A DNA stretch of 64,000 nucleotides from Rotaria sp. Silwood1. Taxonomy: Eukaryota > Rotifera > Eurotatoria > Philodinida > Philodinidae. Positions within the stretch are counted from its first letter, which is position 1, and the number at the start of each line of letters is the position of its first letter. Shown here piece after piece: positions 22,501 through 35,305 of this stretch. Location: positions 1 to 64,000 of the forward strand of contig CAJNOP010000675.1 of the NCBI GenBank assembly GCA_905250075.1, given 5' to 3'. A program made the translations under genes and the position numbers. The notes under the pieces were generated by a model that searched no databases, had not been told where the DNA came from, and saw only the letters and a program-made list of their open reading frames with translations.

Positions 22501-25500
22501 ATTTGTCCTCAAAAAAACATGCATGAGGAGTGATGCACCATAAATGGATGAAATATGTTTTCAAATTATGTATTTTATATTAAAAAAAAATATACATGCA
22601 TATTTTTTGTAATATTCGATAAATTCAATTCGTTCTACAGTCGATATTGTGACGACCAATTTCTGCCCTAATTTTTTTGCTTTTTATATTGTTCCATTTT
22701 ATCTCATGAGATAATTTATACAAAATCAAGTAATCTATAAGATTAAGATCAGGTTTATTTAGTAGTCATCAAATACAGGAGAACAAAAATCAGCATCTTT
22801 ACTTTGCCATTTTTTATTAAGCTCGTACAATGATGAACATCATAGGAGAAAACGATAGCCGTTGGCTAGTAGAAAAAGCTGTCAGTATAATCTCTGCAGA
22901 ATCAGACAGTGAAACATAATGGAGCTGCTGGTATTGTCAAAGAGGCTATTAACTAATTGATATTGAATTTATAATATATTAGAGTGATCATGAAAAAAAG
23001 GAAAGAACAACTATTATGCTAGTTCCGCAATGGGTTTGATTAGATGCTTATGTCTATCACACGTGTGTGTAGAGGGGGGTGGGGGAGGGATGGAGGAGTG
23101 AAATTGAAATTTCAATCTTTAGACTTTATCAATCCTTTTAGATCGTGTTTCATAAAGCAGACTGACGGTTGACGAGAACTTCATCTTGTTGAAATATAAA
23201 TTAACTATCTAATAATTTTCAACTATCTGTTATGTTAATAACAATATTTCATGAATGTATCGTTGATAACATTTGTAATAGAACATAAAAAGACAGATAG
23301 TTCAGTTATGTATCCTATAGGAATTGTGTTGAAGGTTGTTGACTTTCACTCGACATAACAAACCCGAAAAATATTACTAGTGATTTTTTTTTTTGTAAAA
23401 AAAAATCCTTATAGAAAATTTTCACGAGATTATACATTCAGCATTTTGATTATTTTCACGGGACTTACTTAAATAACTGAAGTTTTCCTCATGAAAACAC
23501 AATACTATTCTAAGTGTAGGTTAGGCTGTTATATTTACTTTTTTCATCGTTTTTTTTTAACATATCTTATTCTAGGGAAATTGCTTTATGTTCAAGTGAA
23601 ACTACTTCATCTGTTTGTGCATCATTACCCATAAATGTAATGTATTCTTTAAAGAAAGTTAGACGTTTAGTAAACAATGGAACAAGTATTTATTAAATAA
23701 TCAACAACAAGACGATGACTTTAAACGTTATATTATCAAAAGTATTTGGTTTACTAGTAATAGAAAAATAAAAATAGTAAATGACAACGAATTCCTGATT
23801 ATATGAGTTACAATATTTGTCAAAAAACATTTAATTATAGTTCTTTCAATGGTATGAATCATTTGAAAGAGTATATGTGTGTATTACAAATGATAAAAAC
23901 AAACTTGAATGTTTTTTCTCATCTCAAATGACACCTGCATGATTCTCTTTATTAAAAGCTCTGTTTGATGGTTTATTTTCCTTGAACATTTTAACATGTC
24001 TAATCACTGTTGTTTTTCTGACTGCATTTCCAAGATGTTTCATTATTATTCGACAAATTTAATCTTGATCATACGATCACAAGAGAAGTTTTTGAACATC
24101 TTCACTTTTCTTAGTTTTTGAAAGTAAATTAAAAAAAGATCACTCTGAAACATATATAACTTTGAAACGCAGAAAATTTTCTATCAAATGAGTCTAGAAC
24201 GAAATTTTCAGTGTGTCAGAAAATATCGTAAAATGAGGAGAGTATTTTGACTTGTTTACTATGCTCTAATTTTCAGCAAAGTTCTTCAGAAAAAAAGAGA
24301 CAAGCATTTAAAGTCTTTTTTAAAAATCTATCAACATAGATTTGCCTGTATACCATGAAATACAAGTTGGCTTTTCATTTTTGTTACATTATTATTCAGT
24401 GAATATTCCAAGACTCGTAAAAGACTGTTGATAGTATCTCAATCTATGAATCTGAGATGAATTCAAGTTAAATCTTAATAATTAAATTTCAATCTTATCA
24501 AGATTCATCATGATACATATGCTTCTTTCATATGTTTCCTATTGTTAAAAATTTTAATGAAACAGATTCTAAACAACGTTTTCCAGAACGAACTATAATT
24601 ACGATCTTGACAAACAACGACATACGTATTTCTGCTTCGATTGATTCATATGGTCTAGTTTTCTTTTTAAATCTTAAAAGTTTATTCAAGGACTTTTTTT
24701 TTAATAAGAATAACATAAAAAAATACGACAGGGACAATTTTCACTTGAAACAATAAAAAATAAGAAACATGGCAAAGTCTATGAATGATATGACATCGAT
24801 GTGTATAGAGAAAATTTTCGGGTTTAACTAATCTAAAAGTTAATCATTGTAATATTTCGAATTTGTAAGCATGGACAATTGATTTTTGCAAGAACATTAG
24901 TATTTTAGTGCGTAAAGAGACTCAATGGAAACATGTAGAAGGAAAACATGTCAAAGAAAAAATCTTACAAACAAAAATATCAAAAGAGGAAATTAAATTC
25001 CATCAAAGTTTGATTGATGTACTCTCGAATGGTATGAGTTTGAGAGAGATGCTGATGACTTTCTAGTCACACACATATGACATCCAAAAATATGAATCTT
25101 TCAACTAATCTATTCTAATAATTTTTCACTACTAATTCTTTTTTCATTATATTTCTAAAGAGGACTTCAATTATCCGATACGAATTTCAACGAACTGCTC
25201 TTGAAAATTTACACAATGTGAATTGACGTCATAGTATTCATGAAGTTTGTTTAGATGTCTTCTTCTTGTTCTCTTAGGGGGCAACTGAAGATTACCTTGG
25301 CACACTACACATGTACTTTTTTTTTCTTACTTGAGAAAAGGTCGAATCTCTTCAAACAGGTCAATAATCGTATTTCCGAAGGAAGTTCTTCAACTGATAA
25401 ACTTCTTTTGACTCGAAACTATGCACATTATCCAAAGCCAAATGAAAGATAAATATTCTGAGAAGAGTCCATACGCTTAATTTATTGCTATGAAAATAGG

Positions 25501-26061
25501 AAATTTTTACAGGTTATTTTTTAAATGAATGTCGTGATCCAGAAAAACTGATTTTCGAATTTCGACGATAAATTTTGTATTCAGACAGATCTTAGCAACA
25601 ATAGTTTTTTGTAAATGTTTCAGATCTTTTGCTTTGCTTCTATCTTCAAATAAGAACATCAACTCTGCCTGTTTATATGAGTGGCATAGTTGGAATCGGT
25701 CACTCGAATCTCTTGACTTTACCAACAAAAAAAAACTACTGCATTTAAGATATCAATTAATTAATTGATAGTAGCTAGTCCTATTTTAATCTGTCACGTT
25801 TCATCTATTGCTGACAGAATTATATCGTAAACGAAAACATACGACTTGTATATTTTGAAAATGAATCGAAACTTCATTGACAATCATATAGCTAAAGATG
25901 AACTTTTGGAAAGAACGTAGGTTAACAGACAGTAAATATGGTCAGTCGACGGGTTAACCATAGTCAACTGATGATTCTTTATCACTAACATCCTCACCCA
26001 CTTCTTAAGTACTAATATATTTTATTTATTTTATTTACATATACATAATTTTATTATTTAG

Positions 26062-26185
26062 AAATTGATATTTACATTTGGATAAGCTGTTGGATCAAAT
26101 CTAAATAAAAAATCATAATAATTTTATTTTCTGTATATTGATATTAACATTTGCATAAACTGTTGGACCGAAGCTAAATAAAAAG
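26062..26185. repeat. Tandem duplication, about 73-bp unit
   Basis: Two diverged copies, starting GAAATTGATATTTACATTTG near 26062 and ATTGATATTAACATTTGCAT near 26137, each followed by a CTGTTGGA and CTAAATAAAA segment. Confidence 0.55.
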
Positions 26186-27529
26186 AAAATTAATGCAATT
26201 TAAATCTTGGGTGTCAGTTATGACGCTTAATCAAGGAATTTGAATTAATATTTTTTTATGCATATCGGAAAAAGACACATAAAAAAATCAAGCTACAACT
26301 GTATATTAATGGGTTATACCAAATCGAAAATAGTTAAATCGATGTATAATTTTCTTAAAAGTTAGACGAATACTTTTAAGATCTTGACTGGACTGAATAG
26401 ACACATCAATAATCTAGTCAAACAATGAAATAATAGCATGAATCTCTATTTCATAGACTTAATATAGTATCTGTTAACTACAAAAATAAAGAGAATATCT
26501 AATAAATCTTTTTTTATGATAATTAATACACTTTCAGTGTTATAAATACGTTTGCGATAAATTGATTTTATAAATTATAAGCATAGAGTTAATCATAGAT
26601 TGCGATACTGATTATAAAAAGTCGGTTATGCCATCAAAAGTACTTCTATACAATCATGCATTCTAGGTCAGATGTTAGATTTAGTAACAAGATTAATACT
26701 TAGAATTAGTTATAATATGCAAAGAAAAATCAATAAGAATTTATTTCATGACATAACAATTCTTGACTGAGAAAAATACTTCGTGCACACAAACATGTGT
26801 ATTTGTCTTCAAAAATTATCGAAAATTACAAAGGTTCCAATTGTAATAAAAATGATACGAACATGTACAATAAAAACAAACGATCAGCTTCAATACAATA
26901 TCATCTTTACATATTACTCTTCTCGAAGTATTTTCACGGCAATATAAGACTAAATCGATATTAAATGAGTTCAATTTCAAAAAGAAATTGTTAACTTCAG
27001 TCAAAAAAAAACAAACAACCACATATTTTCAATGATGAAACAATCATTACTGTTAATATATTTTAAATTTATGGGTGAAAATTATTTAAAGTGTACAAAA
27101 ATCTCGTCATGAAAAGGATACACAAAGAATTCACTTTGATTTCATCCGATTTAATTAACTACCTGACTGTGTAATTGCAGCCCAGCTTTTATACAAGTCT
27201 GAATTGGTTGTCCTTGAAGAGTCTCTGCAGTAAACTTTTCAAAAGTTCATTTTACTCTATTATCACGTAAACTGGCAAAGCACATATATTATTAAAAATA
27301 CTACAATCTTTAGAAAAAAAAGCAGAACACAGCAGGATCTCTATCCTAATATATTCCATTTGTCAAGGACGTCTCATATATAAGGACAAATTAGTAGATA
27401 AGATTTAAATTAATCATTTTCATCATTTATTATCAAGGAGAAAAAAAAGTCATGATACATGATGTTTTTCACACCAAAGTTATTGATTAAAACTTGTTTG
27501 TTTCTTTAAAAAACGATTGAAGTTGAGTG

Positions 27530-27910
27530 TTTCAAATGCAAATGTAATGAAATTAATCTTTCGATTAATCTCTTACAAAACAATCGAAATCATAGAATGA
27601 AAATGATGCAAAAGTAATGTAATAAGTTTCATTTTTTGCATAATAATCAAAATCATATTATGAAAATGATGTGGAAATAATCAAAGTATTGTGATGATTC
27701 TAGTACTTTTAAAATTATAAATAGAATGTAAAAGTAATGAAACTAATACAATGACTTTCGTTTTGTAAAATAATCAAAATCATATAATGAGAATGATGTT
27801 AAAATAATCAAAGAAATATGAAAATTTTGCCATGAAAAAAATGCACTAATAATGGAACTAATGAAATGATTTAAATATCTGTGAGATAATTAAAACTATG
27901 AAACGTTTTA
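27530..27910. repeat. Degenerate tandem repeat, about 120 bp
   Basis: Words AATCAAAATCATAT, ATGAAAATGATG and AAAAGTAATG recur at 27582, 27609, 27645, 27729 and 27772, with a further weak copy from 27842. The spacing suggests about three diverged units of roughly 120 bp made of half-units. Confidence 0.5.
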
Positions 27911-29208
27911 TTTTATTATTTCGATAAAAAAGAAACCATTTAAATGATATTTTTTTTATTTTATTTTTGAGGTCCCTGGATGTTTTGTTGATTATCATAA
28001 ACGATTTTTTATGTTATCTTTTTGTTTTTTTTGTCTAAAGTGAAAACTGCTTCATGCCAACAAAACAATCCAATTTATCAAGATACATTGCATAGAATAA
28101 ATATATAAAAATATGAATGTATTAACAGAATAAATTAGAAAAGAATTAGATGTGGAACGTGATTTTGATCATGAAAAACAGCTATTTCACTTGACTAGTG
28201 CTTTAACATGATGACCTAAAAAAGTGACAACAAATATAATTTTTATGAAAATGAATTCCAATTAGATCGACATCCTGCAGTTCTACCAGTGCTCGTACAT
28301 GATTCTGCATACCTCTCATGTTTCCGTATAATTATCACCAATTTTATCTTTATGATGCTTTTTGATAGGATGTTTTTTTTACAATAATAGATGTGATAAT
28401 CTTCTTCATGTAATTTGAATAGACTTTCTTATTTTCTGTTTCTTATTTCGTCTAACGGTTATCTGAATATAAAGTAACAAATTAGAATACGATTCATTAA
28501 AGATGTAACAGAATATTGAATAAGTATTTTATCAAAAACGAAAATAGAATACTTTTAGCACTTCAAAATTTTAATACTCTTTTGAGAATACTAAGATCAA
28601 ATAATACACAAGACGGCAATGTTTATTTTTAATATCATGTCTACTTCAGTATTCTTACATATCTTTTAGAATATTTAATCAAGCGAATACAATTGATTTA
28701 TTATATAGATGTCTTTTATATATATATATATATCGGAATCATCAGAAGGCGTTTGTTATTCAATTATTATTTTCAAATATTTATTGAATAACAATAATAA
28801 TGACAGTTCTAATACACAAAAAGACACAATAATAAAATAAAATAATAATATTATTGACAACTCTCTTTTCTTATAGTAATTTAATAAGTTATATAAAGCG
28901 TATGTCAGTCGCACTTATCATTCTATATTAACTATTGAAAATATTCTTTATTATAATTCACAATTTCTTAAATACAAATATTCGTTTGTATGCAATAAAT
29001 GTCTCTATCGAGCTAATTTAATAACGAGTTGATGAAAAAAAAAAACAAGATGCAGGAAGCGAGAGAGAGAGAGAAAGAGCGAGAGAAAATGAGAAACAGG
29101 AAAAAAATTCTAATAGAGAATCATATATGTTTTTCGATTATTAGTATAGCAAGAACACATCACAAGAGATTAGAATATTCGTAAGCAAACTTTTTTTCTA
29201 CAAAATTT

Positions 29209-29565
29209 ATGATGTATCATTATTCATGTTTTCATCTAATTATTATTCTTGCTCTTTTCAATTTTTACTGTTATTCATTACCTATACCACATATTGATCA
29301 AAATAAAATAGAACAAATATTATCATCATTGAATTTGAACGGACAAGATCTATTAAAACCATTGGCTATTAATAAAAATGATCGACTCGATTATTTGAAT
29401 ATATTATGTGTACTTTATGATGATTGTTATGATAAAGATCAACAACATTTTAGTCATACAAATATAAAACCTAAACGTCTTATGTCGAATTTATTTCATG
29501 GTATTCCGAAATTTGGCAAACGTGCATTTGCATCAGCATTTTCTGGTATTCCAAAATTTGGTTAA
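29209..29565 (+). CDS. Neuropeptide precursor with two GIPKF-amide peptides
   Basis: Intronless 118-residue secreted precursor. Residues 1 to about 23 are a signal peptide with a hydrophobic core ending in CYS. A polar spacer follows, then a segment with two close cysteines (LCVLYDDC, residues about 64-71). The C-terminus carries KR, LMSNLFHGIPKF, G-KR, AFASAFSGIPKF and G-stop. Both 12-residue products therefore end in Phe followed by Gly, the amidation donor; the last Gly is the final residue. Dibasic sites and repeated C-termini are hallmarks of amidated neuropeptides. The shared core is FxGIPKF-amide, which I cannot match to a named family. ATG codons 1 and 2 are adjacent; the first is used here. 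No introns, which is unusual among its neighbours. A secreted amidated neuropeptide is the strong inference; the receptor is unknown. Confidence 0.8.
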   Translation: MMYHYSCFHLIIILALFNFYCYSLPIPHIDQNKIEQILSSLNLNGQDLLKPLAINKNDRLDYLNILCVLYDDCYDKDQQHFSHTNIKPKRLMSNLFHGIPKFGKRAFASAFSGIPKFG

Positions 29566-32500
29566 AATAACTTTCTTGTATTTTTTTTTTTTGATTATTT
29601 AAAAAAAAGAAGAAAACTAAATATGTTAAAAAGAAACATTTCTTTCATGTATTTGTATAATCGTTGTATCTCTATGAATTTGTTTTTTTCCAAGAGAAAA
29701 AAAAAAAGAAAGTCGATCAAAACAATCAATACACTAGTGATTTGTAGTGTTAAACTCTTATTTATGCCACTCATACTTGCGAATATTAATTAGACAAATA
29801 TTTTTCATACAACAATGACATTGGAGTGTTATTGTTTTTTTTTTGTAAGAACATCACACGACAACGGAATTTATTTTAGTTTTCCATACGCAAAAATATA
29901 TAGATTTGCTTCCGATAATTAAGAGTCATAATCATTGTATGTTATTAAAATACTTCTCTAATGGAGTTTACTTTCTGATTTCCGAGAAAGATTTTATTAC
30001 ATATACGGCATGAAATTTGTTCAATTTCTAACAATTGAATAAGAGAATGATTTCGAAAAGGAGAATATTTGATACATAGAAAGCATCATTAAAAACATAA
30101 AAATAATTCATATATACATTGAGTTTTAAATGAATCATTCCTAGTGAAAGCATCAATCAAGTGAACAATACTTGTCAACTAGAGTACTCAAATTACTCGT
30201 GCGAATACACAAGTAATTTTATATGTATGAATATTGCTCGTGTACTCCAATAAATACTCATAAGATTTTCTCTCTATAGGTTTATTCATAAGCAACGACG
30301 TGAATACTGAATGTAGTAGTACTCATGTTGGTTTTTTTTTTCGTAGAATATTTAGCAAAATATTTATACACTTGTATATAAGGTACTAGAAATTTAAAAT
30401 AAAAGCTGAATTTTTTTAATTATTTTAATATATGGTTAGATAGATTGTAATGAACTGCTCAAGTAGATGTGTACTTTCAAGTATTTAGTATGACGTTTTA
30501 TAGGAAAATTCTCAGTTTTTGATAACCAACATATTTTCAACGTTTTCATTTCCTTTGAATTTTTACATTAATTGTTTCAAATTTACCGTAAAATACTCAC
30601 TCTAGCAAACTCATTTATAAATGAGATTTCTAGATTGAGTTTTTTACGGTAAATTTGAAATAAATAATTTAAAAATTACAAGAAAATGCAAACATTGAAA
30701 ATTATGTGGTGATGTAACCCGTGTTAATATATAAGTTATACATTGTTTCTATCATCTACTTTTCTCAATCTCTTTTGTTTTTGCTCATCGTCTTTACCTA
30801 TATAAATATGTGTTTTTCATTCTCATACATGAGTGTGTACTCTGAATTGTAAAATAATAAAGAAAGTTAGATTTATCTTTAACAATCAATTATTGAAAAT
30901 TGTCTTATTTTTCAGAAAAAAAAGCAGATCATCAGGAAAAACTGAGAATTTTTCTTCTTAAAAATTCTTCCAAACAATTGAAAATACACATATAAACTTG
31001 AATGACATCATATATTTACTGATAATAGAAAGAAACTATTTTATTTAACAATTTGTCTAGTTGTATTCTCTATTCTTTGTTGATGAATCATTTATTTGAT
31101 TTTGTTAAATGGTGACTTTGAGAAAAAAACCCAAAGACACGTTTTCATTTTCCACTGTTTACTTGTGAAACGAGATTAAATATTGTTTTTATATGTATTA
31201 ACAGAAATTCGTGATAATTTAATTTTCTAAATTTAGATATAAAAATTCTGTACTAAAATGCAAGTTTTTAGTTGAACTATAAAATACAATCAAACAAAAG
31301 AACTTGAAATCATGAAGATATTTAAATAATACTATAGAGAAAGAATTTTATTTTTTGGTGTTTCTATATAAATTACTAAAAGATTATAAATAGTTATGGA
31401 TAAAAAAAAATGTCTATTTGATTTTCGTTTGTGTATAACCAACAATTTCTAATCCGACATTTTTGTTTCGCAAAATCATTTACTTTGCGTTTTTCTTTTC
31501 CTATATCTTTTTGTTTTCAATCTATGCATCAGTGTACACTTACTTTAAGAAATTCTTATTATCAATGGAGAGAAAAGCCCATCGGATTGACGTTAGATCT
31601 GATTCCGAACGGCTCTAGTAGAGAAAGTTAGATATTTGTTTATTATGGTACCATGAAAATGATGTTTTATTTATTTTTAGAATATTCAAAAATAAAATAA
31701 AATTATAAAAAACATGAAAATTTAATTACTGAAAAAATTGTTGATTGCAAAACTCACAAGTGTTTTCGAGAATGGGAAGGATTCAAACTTCCGAAGAAAG
31801 TTTTCACTCGTCTTTTTGATAAAGATCAAACAAGACATGCTAAAATCATCGACATTCTATGATATTTTGACTGAGAGAAGGTGTCTTCGTATGAGTTTCT
31901 GTCAGAAGCAGAGCTAAAACAGCTGAAATTTCTTTTCTGTCGCCAGGTTTCAGGCGACTGTAGAAAATTCTGTTTTGAAAAATAATTTTTTTATTTAAAT
32001 TATATTCTTTTCTTTGATCTTTTAAATGAATAAATAAAATTTTAATTTTATATTATATAAAAATGAAGAAATCTTTCACACTCTTGTCTAACGTAGAAGA
32101 TTTTTCTAACTCTATTAAAAAAAATGTAAACATCATATGATAGCTATACTTCTCATAATAATTGTTTTTTTTTTAAACTTTCATTATGTGCGCCTGCATT
32201 TTTTGTTATTTAATTTTATATACATATTGAATAAACGTAATACAATAATACTGAACACAATATAGTCTTATAAGTATTTTACATAAACTACTGGAGTATA
32301 TAAAAACTATATAGGAGTACCCAAGACACATTGATTAGTATTGGCGAGTACTCGCTTGATGAGTACCTTCATCAGGGGTATTTATGATAAAATATCGATC
32401 TAGATTTGCAACATATTCTAATTTTATTCTTGCATCTTATTCTATCAAAAGTTACCACTCATTGCAAAAATGCCAATCTAAGTGGTATATAGTGACTGCT

Positions 32501-33058
32501 TTGAAATTTACGAGTACCCATTAGGATTTGTCCCAGACGATCAAAAAAATAAAATAAAATTCATTCTGATTTAAGTCTTCCTTTACATCTGTTAACAATT
32601 TTTATCCCTTTCGTTCAAAGATACTATACGAAACATTGAACTAAAGATTGTTCATAGTTGTAAAGGAATAGTTAGATGAAGACAATTTTAATAGATCCTG
32701 GACTTATGTGGAAGATTATTGATATACTGAGAAACAATAACAACACCTTTTCTAAACAGTTCAATGTAATATAAAATAAAATACACTTGCGATTTTAACA
32801 TTTAATTATCATTGAGCATTTTCTCTGCTACATATATTAAAGATAATTTCTTTATTTAGTTGTTTATATAGTTTCGGTATGAATTGGTTTGAAGAAGAGT
32901 TTATGTAGTATACTCAATGCTCATGTGTATATTTCCTTTCTTTTTATAGAAATAAAAAAAACGACTCAATCTGATAAGAAACATTTGAATACAAACATAT
33001 TATTTTATATATCTAAATTCGTATATTTAATTCATGAATTTTATATTTTATGTTTAAC
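29566..33058. other. Gene-poor spacer
   Basis: No gene is supported apart from the inverted-repeat element at 30503-30955. A plus-strand scrap at about 31740-31860 (CFREWEGFKLPKK-like, then a stop) has coding flavour but no family match. The frame at 31431-31631 is not convincing. Confidence 0.4.
30503..30955. mobile_element. MITE-like foldback element, 450 bp
   Basis: Outer ends GAAAATTCTCAGTTTTT (30504-30520) and AAAAACTGAGAATTTTTC (30937-30954) are inverted copies. Inside, 30525-30600 and 30634-30710 form a second inverted repeat of about 75 bp at roughly 80% identity, sharing TTTCAAATTTACCGTAAAA near the loop. There is no coding capacity. The nested arms could mean a foldback element or one insertion inside another. 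Confidence 0.65.
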
Positions 33059-33064
33059 TTTATT
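33059..33064 (-). terminator. Polyadenylation signal AATAAA for the short GATA gene
   Basis: The hexamer on the minus strand lies about 46 bp past the stop at 33110, at a spacing suited to 3'-end processing. Confidence 0.45.
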
Positions 33065-33109
33065 TTAAAAATAGTTTTAATGCACTTAATAACAGGATGA
33101 AGATTGTTA

Positions 33110-34712
33110 TTAATAATTATATTGTGACGGAAGCTGTTTAACCGATGATGATGAATTATTAATATGATGAAAATGTGGATAAAGACTAGATGTTTTATAT
33201 GAAAATAAGACATTATCAGGTGCAGGATCAGTTGAATAGTTTGTATAAGAAGATTGTAGATTATTCAATTGTTGATCATTTTCAAATGTACATAGTGATG
33301 TATCGAAAATAATTGGTGCAGATTGCTCTAGAAGAAAACATGAGAAATAAAAAAACAAAAAGAACAAAATAAGATTTTAAACATTACTTTTAGTCTTATC
33401 AAGCATTGGCACATCGTTTATTGTTGATAATTTATCTTTTTTTGATTTACGTTTTCGTTTTTGAATTCCATCTTTTTTTAATTCTAATGGTCGATTAATC
33501 TATTCAAAAACATTATTCATAGCATATTCATTTATTTATTCCAGAAACAAAAACATTTTTGTATTTTAACTATTGTTTTATGCTATGAAAAAAATCAACA
33601 AGTCAAATTTTACAAGCTAACGTACAAAATCTTCATAGAATATTATATAAAAGTTGTTGACATTAATGATATACACATAGTTTCTTAATGATTATGCTAA
33701 TATTCTATTGATTAAGAAGAATGAAGATTTTGTCACTTGTAAAAGTATCGTGACAAGATATTAGTACTAAATTCAAAAAGTATAAAACACAATCTTCGCC
33801 TCCATATATTTTTTATTTTTTTTGGCCTAATAGTCAACACTAAAACTGATTTCCCACACCCACACCCTCAAGATTTGCAATGCACACGGTAAACAAAGAA
33901 TTTTTACTAATAAAAATAGATCAACACATCATCTATAGAAAGCTCAGACGATAATTATAGTTATGTGTATTAAATTTAATTCTTATATAGAATCAACGAG
34001 TACTAATATCTTGAACATTGTAAGTTAAACATAAATATAATATTTTCTGATATTGTGTTATGAAAGTTTTATAGTACATACTCTATGTAATTTATAATAA
34101 AGACCACAAGCATTACAAACACTTTCTCCACTAATATTTCTTCGCCATAATGTTGTATCTCTTGTAAAACAATTTGCACATTGATTACCTGAAGTAATCT
34201 AAAATATTTAATCAAAAAAAATTTAATTAAAGAGTATATATATACGTAAGGAATATACGAACGTTTTTTCGATTAGCTATTGAAGGAATTTTACATTTAT
34301 GACATATATTAAATCCACTAATATCTTTACTCCAATGTATATTTTCACTCGGTTGTACAGTACCACATTTAACACACTGATATGATTCATTGAAATAAGC
34401 TAAAAAATAAAATTGATAGATTCGTATAATATTTTTAAAATATTTTACGAAAATAGAAAATTCTTTACAATTATATGAATTAATTGGTTCATAAAATTTA
34501 TTTGTTGTTGTTTGTGTAAATAACATTGAATTCATATAAATATCATCAGTATAATATGATACAGGTATTGATTCATTATTAGTATTATATGGTATTGATA
34601 TTTGACAATCTGATGATGAATAATTATTATTTATTGTTAATTCATGTTGTTTATTAAAAGTTGTTGTATTGAATAAATATGAATTATTTTCAGTATAAAT
34701 ATGAGAATGCAT
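33110..34712 (-). CDS. GATA-type transcription factor, short paralogue
   Basis: Five exons with matching phases: 34712-34469, 34399-34263, 34198-34082, 33499-33388 and 33327-33110, giving 275 residues. It has two GATA zinc fingers. The N-finger (residues 90-117) has Cys-x2-Cys-x20-Cys-x2-Cys spacing and an [10 protein letters not shown] core, unlike the usual x17 and LWRR. The C-finger (134-158) is classical, with CANC, x17, [14 protein letters not shown] and a GLYYKLHR end. It is followed by the basic tail [16 protein letters not shown] that contacts the minor groove in GATA factors. The N-terminus is Asn/Ser/Tyr-rich. The donor of exon 2 is GTTCGT, weak but the only in-phase choice I see; exon 1 uses an internal GTAAAG rather than a later GTAAAA that would break the frame. 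A nuclear regulator binding (A/T)GATA(A/G) is expected. It is adjacent to a longer paralogue. Confidence 0.88.
33608..33744. repeat. Palindrome in GATA intron 3
   Basis: TTTTACAAG...ACAAAATCTTCAT...AGAATATT on the left mirrors AATATTCT...ATGAAGATTTTGT...CTTGTAAAA on the right. The pair AAGATATTAGTACT (about 33755) and its inverse (about 34000) encloses the next part of the intron, which also carries a CCCACACCCACACCC tract at 33853-33867. This suits an inserted foldback element enlarging a 582-bp intron. Confidence 0.55.
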
Positions 34713-34837
34713 ATAAATCTAAATATATATTACTATTATTTAGATTTATCCTTTTTAAAATATAATTAAGATTGATAAGAAGGACAATAGTTATGCATAA
34801 CTAATGAGAGAATTTCTCCAGAAGTGTCATATTATTT

Positions 34838-35305
34838 TGACAATGTTCATGTAATGTATAACAGAAAGTAATAGAAAAATCTAGAATAGTTTGGTTTTTC
34901 GAGCTTTCGTTCTCGAAATATCGAAATTTAAATGAGTTTTTCTACAAAAAAAAAATTTGTTCGACTTGGGCCGAATGTTTTCGGCTTCAAACTTTGCACT
35001 AACAAAGTTCTTTACAAGATTAATTGAGTGTGCAAGTCTCAGATTTTCTTTCTGGAGATCTAACAATAGATGAACTAAATTTGCTTGATTGAACTTTTCA
35101 AAATAGAAAATACTAGAAAAAGTTACAACTTGTTTAATAAACTAATCTTATTGAGAAGTGTATTCGTGCAAAGTTTGAATTTATAGCTTGAAAGTCATGC
35201 GCAAAGCTTTTTATGCAGAAAAAAATCCATCTCATAGAACGAAGATCCGAAAAAAACCAAACTATTCAAGGCTTTTCTATTATACTTACCATATGAACAT
35301 TGTCA
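34838..35305. mobile_element. MITE with about 70-bp inverted ends
   Basis: The left end starts TGACAATGTTCAT and the right end finishes in its exact inverse. Similarity runs about 70 bp inwards through AATAGTTTGGTTTTT up to CTTTCGTTC, with one small gap. Length is 468 bp with no coding frame. It lies about 125 bp upstream of the start codon of the short GATA gene, within its likely promoter. Confidence 0.75.

Larger units (their letters stand above)
22501..29208. other. Long gene-poor region
   Basis: No complete gene was found. Faint coding-like scraps occur: 24532-24756 (plus), about 24890-25066 (plus, a basic Lys/Glu-rich frame of about 58 codons ending in TAG) and about 28140-28320 (plus, interrupted). 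None can be assigned to a family or joined by plausible splices, and they may be remnants. A GT-rich and G-rich patch lies near 23060-23098. TA and GA microsatellites sit near 28718-28733 and 29057-29090. Confidence 0.35.

Noticed and set aside
24528-24756. Overlapping frames on both strands
   Set aside because: The plus-strand version looks mildly protein-like, but there are no motifs, no splice-compatible neighbours and an equally long antisense frame.
34441-34457. Alternative donor GTAAAA for exon 1 of the short GATA gene
   Set aside because: Using it gives phase 0 into an acceptor needing phase 1 and destroys the zinc-finger frame; the GTAAAG donor after 34469 keeps the frame.
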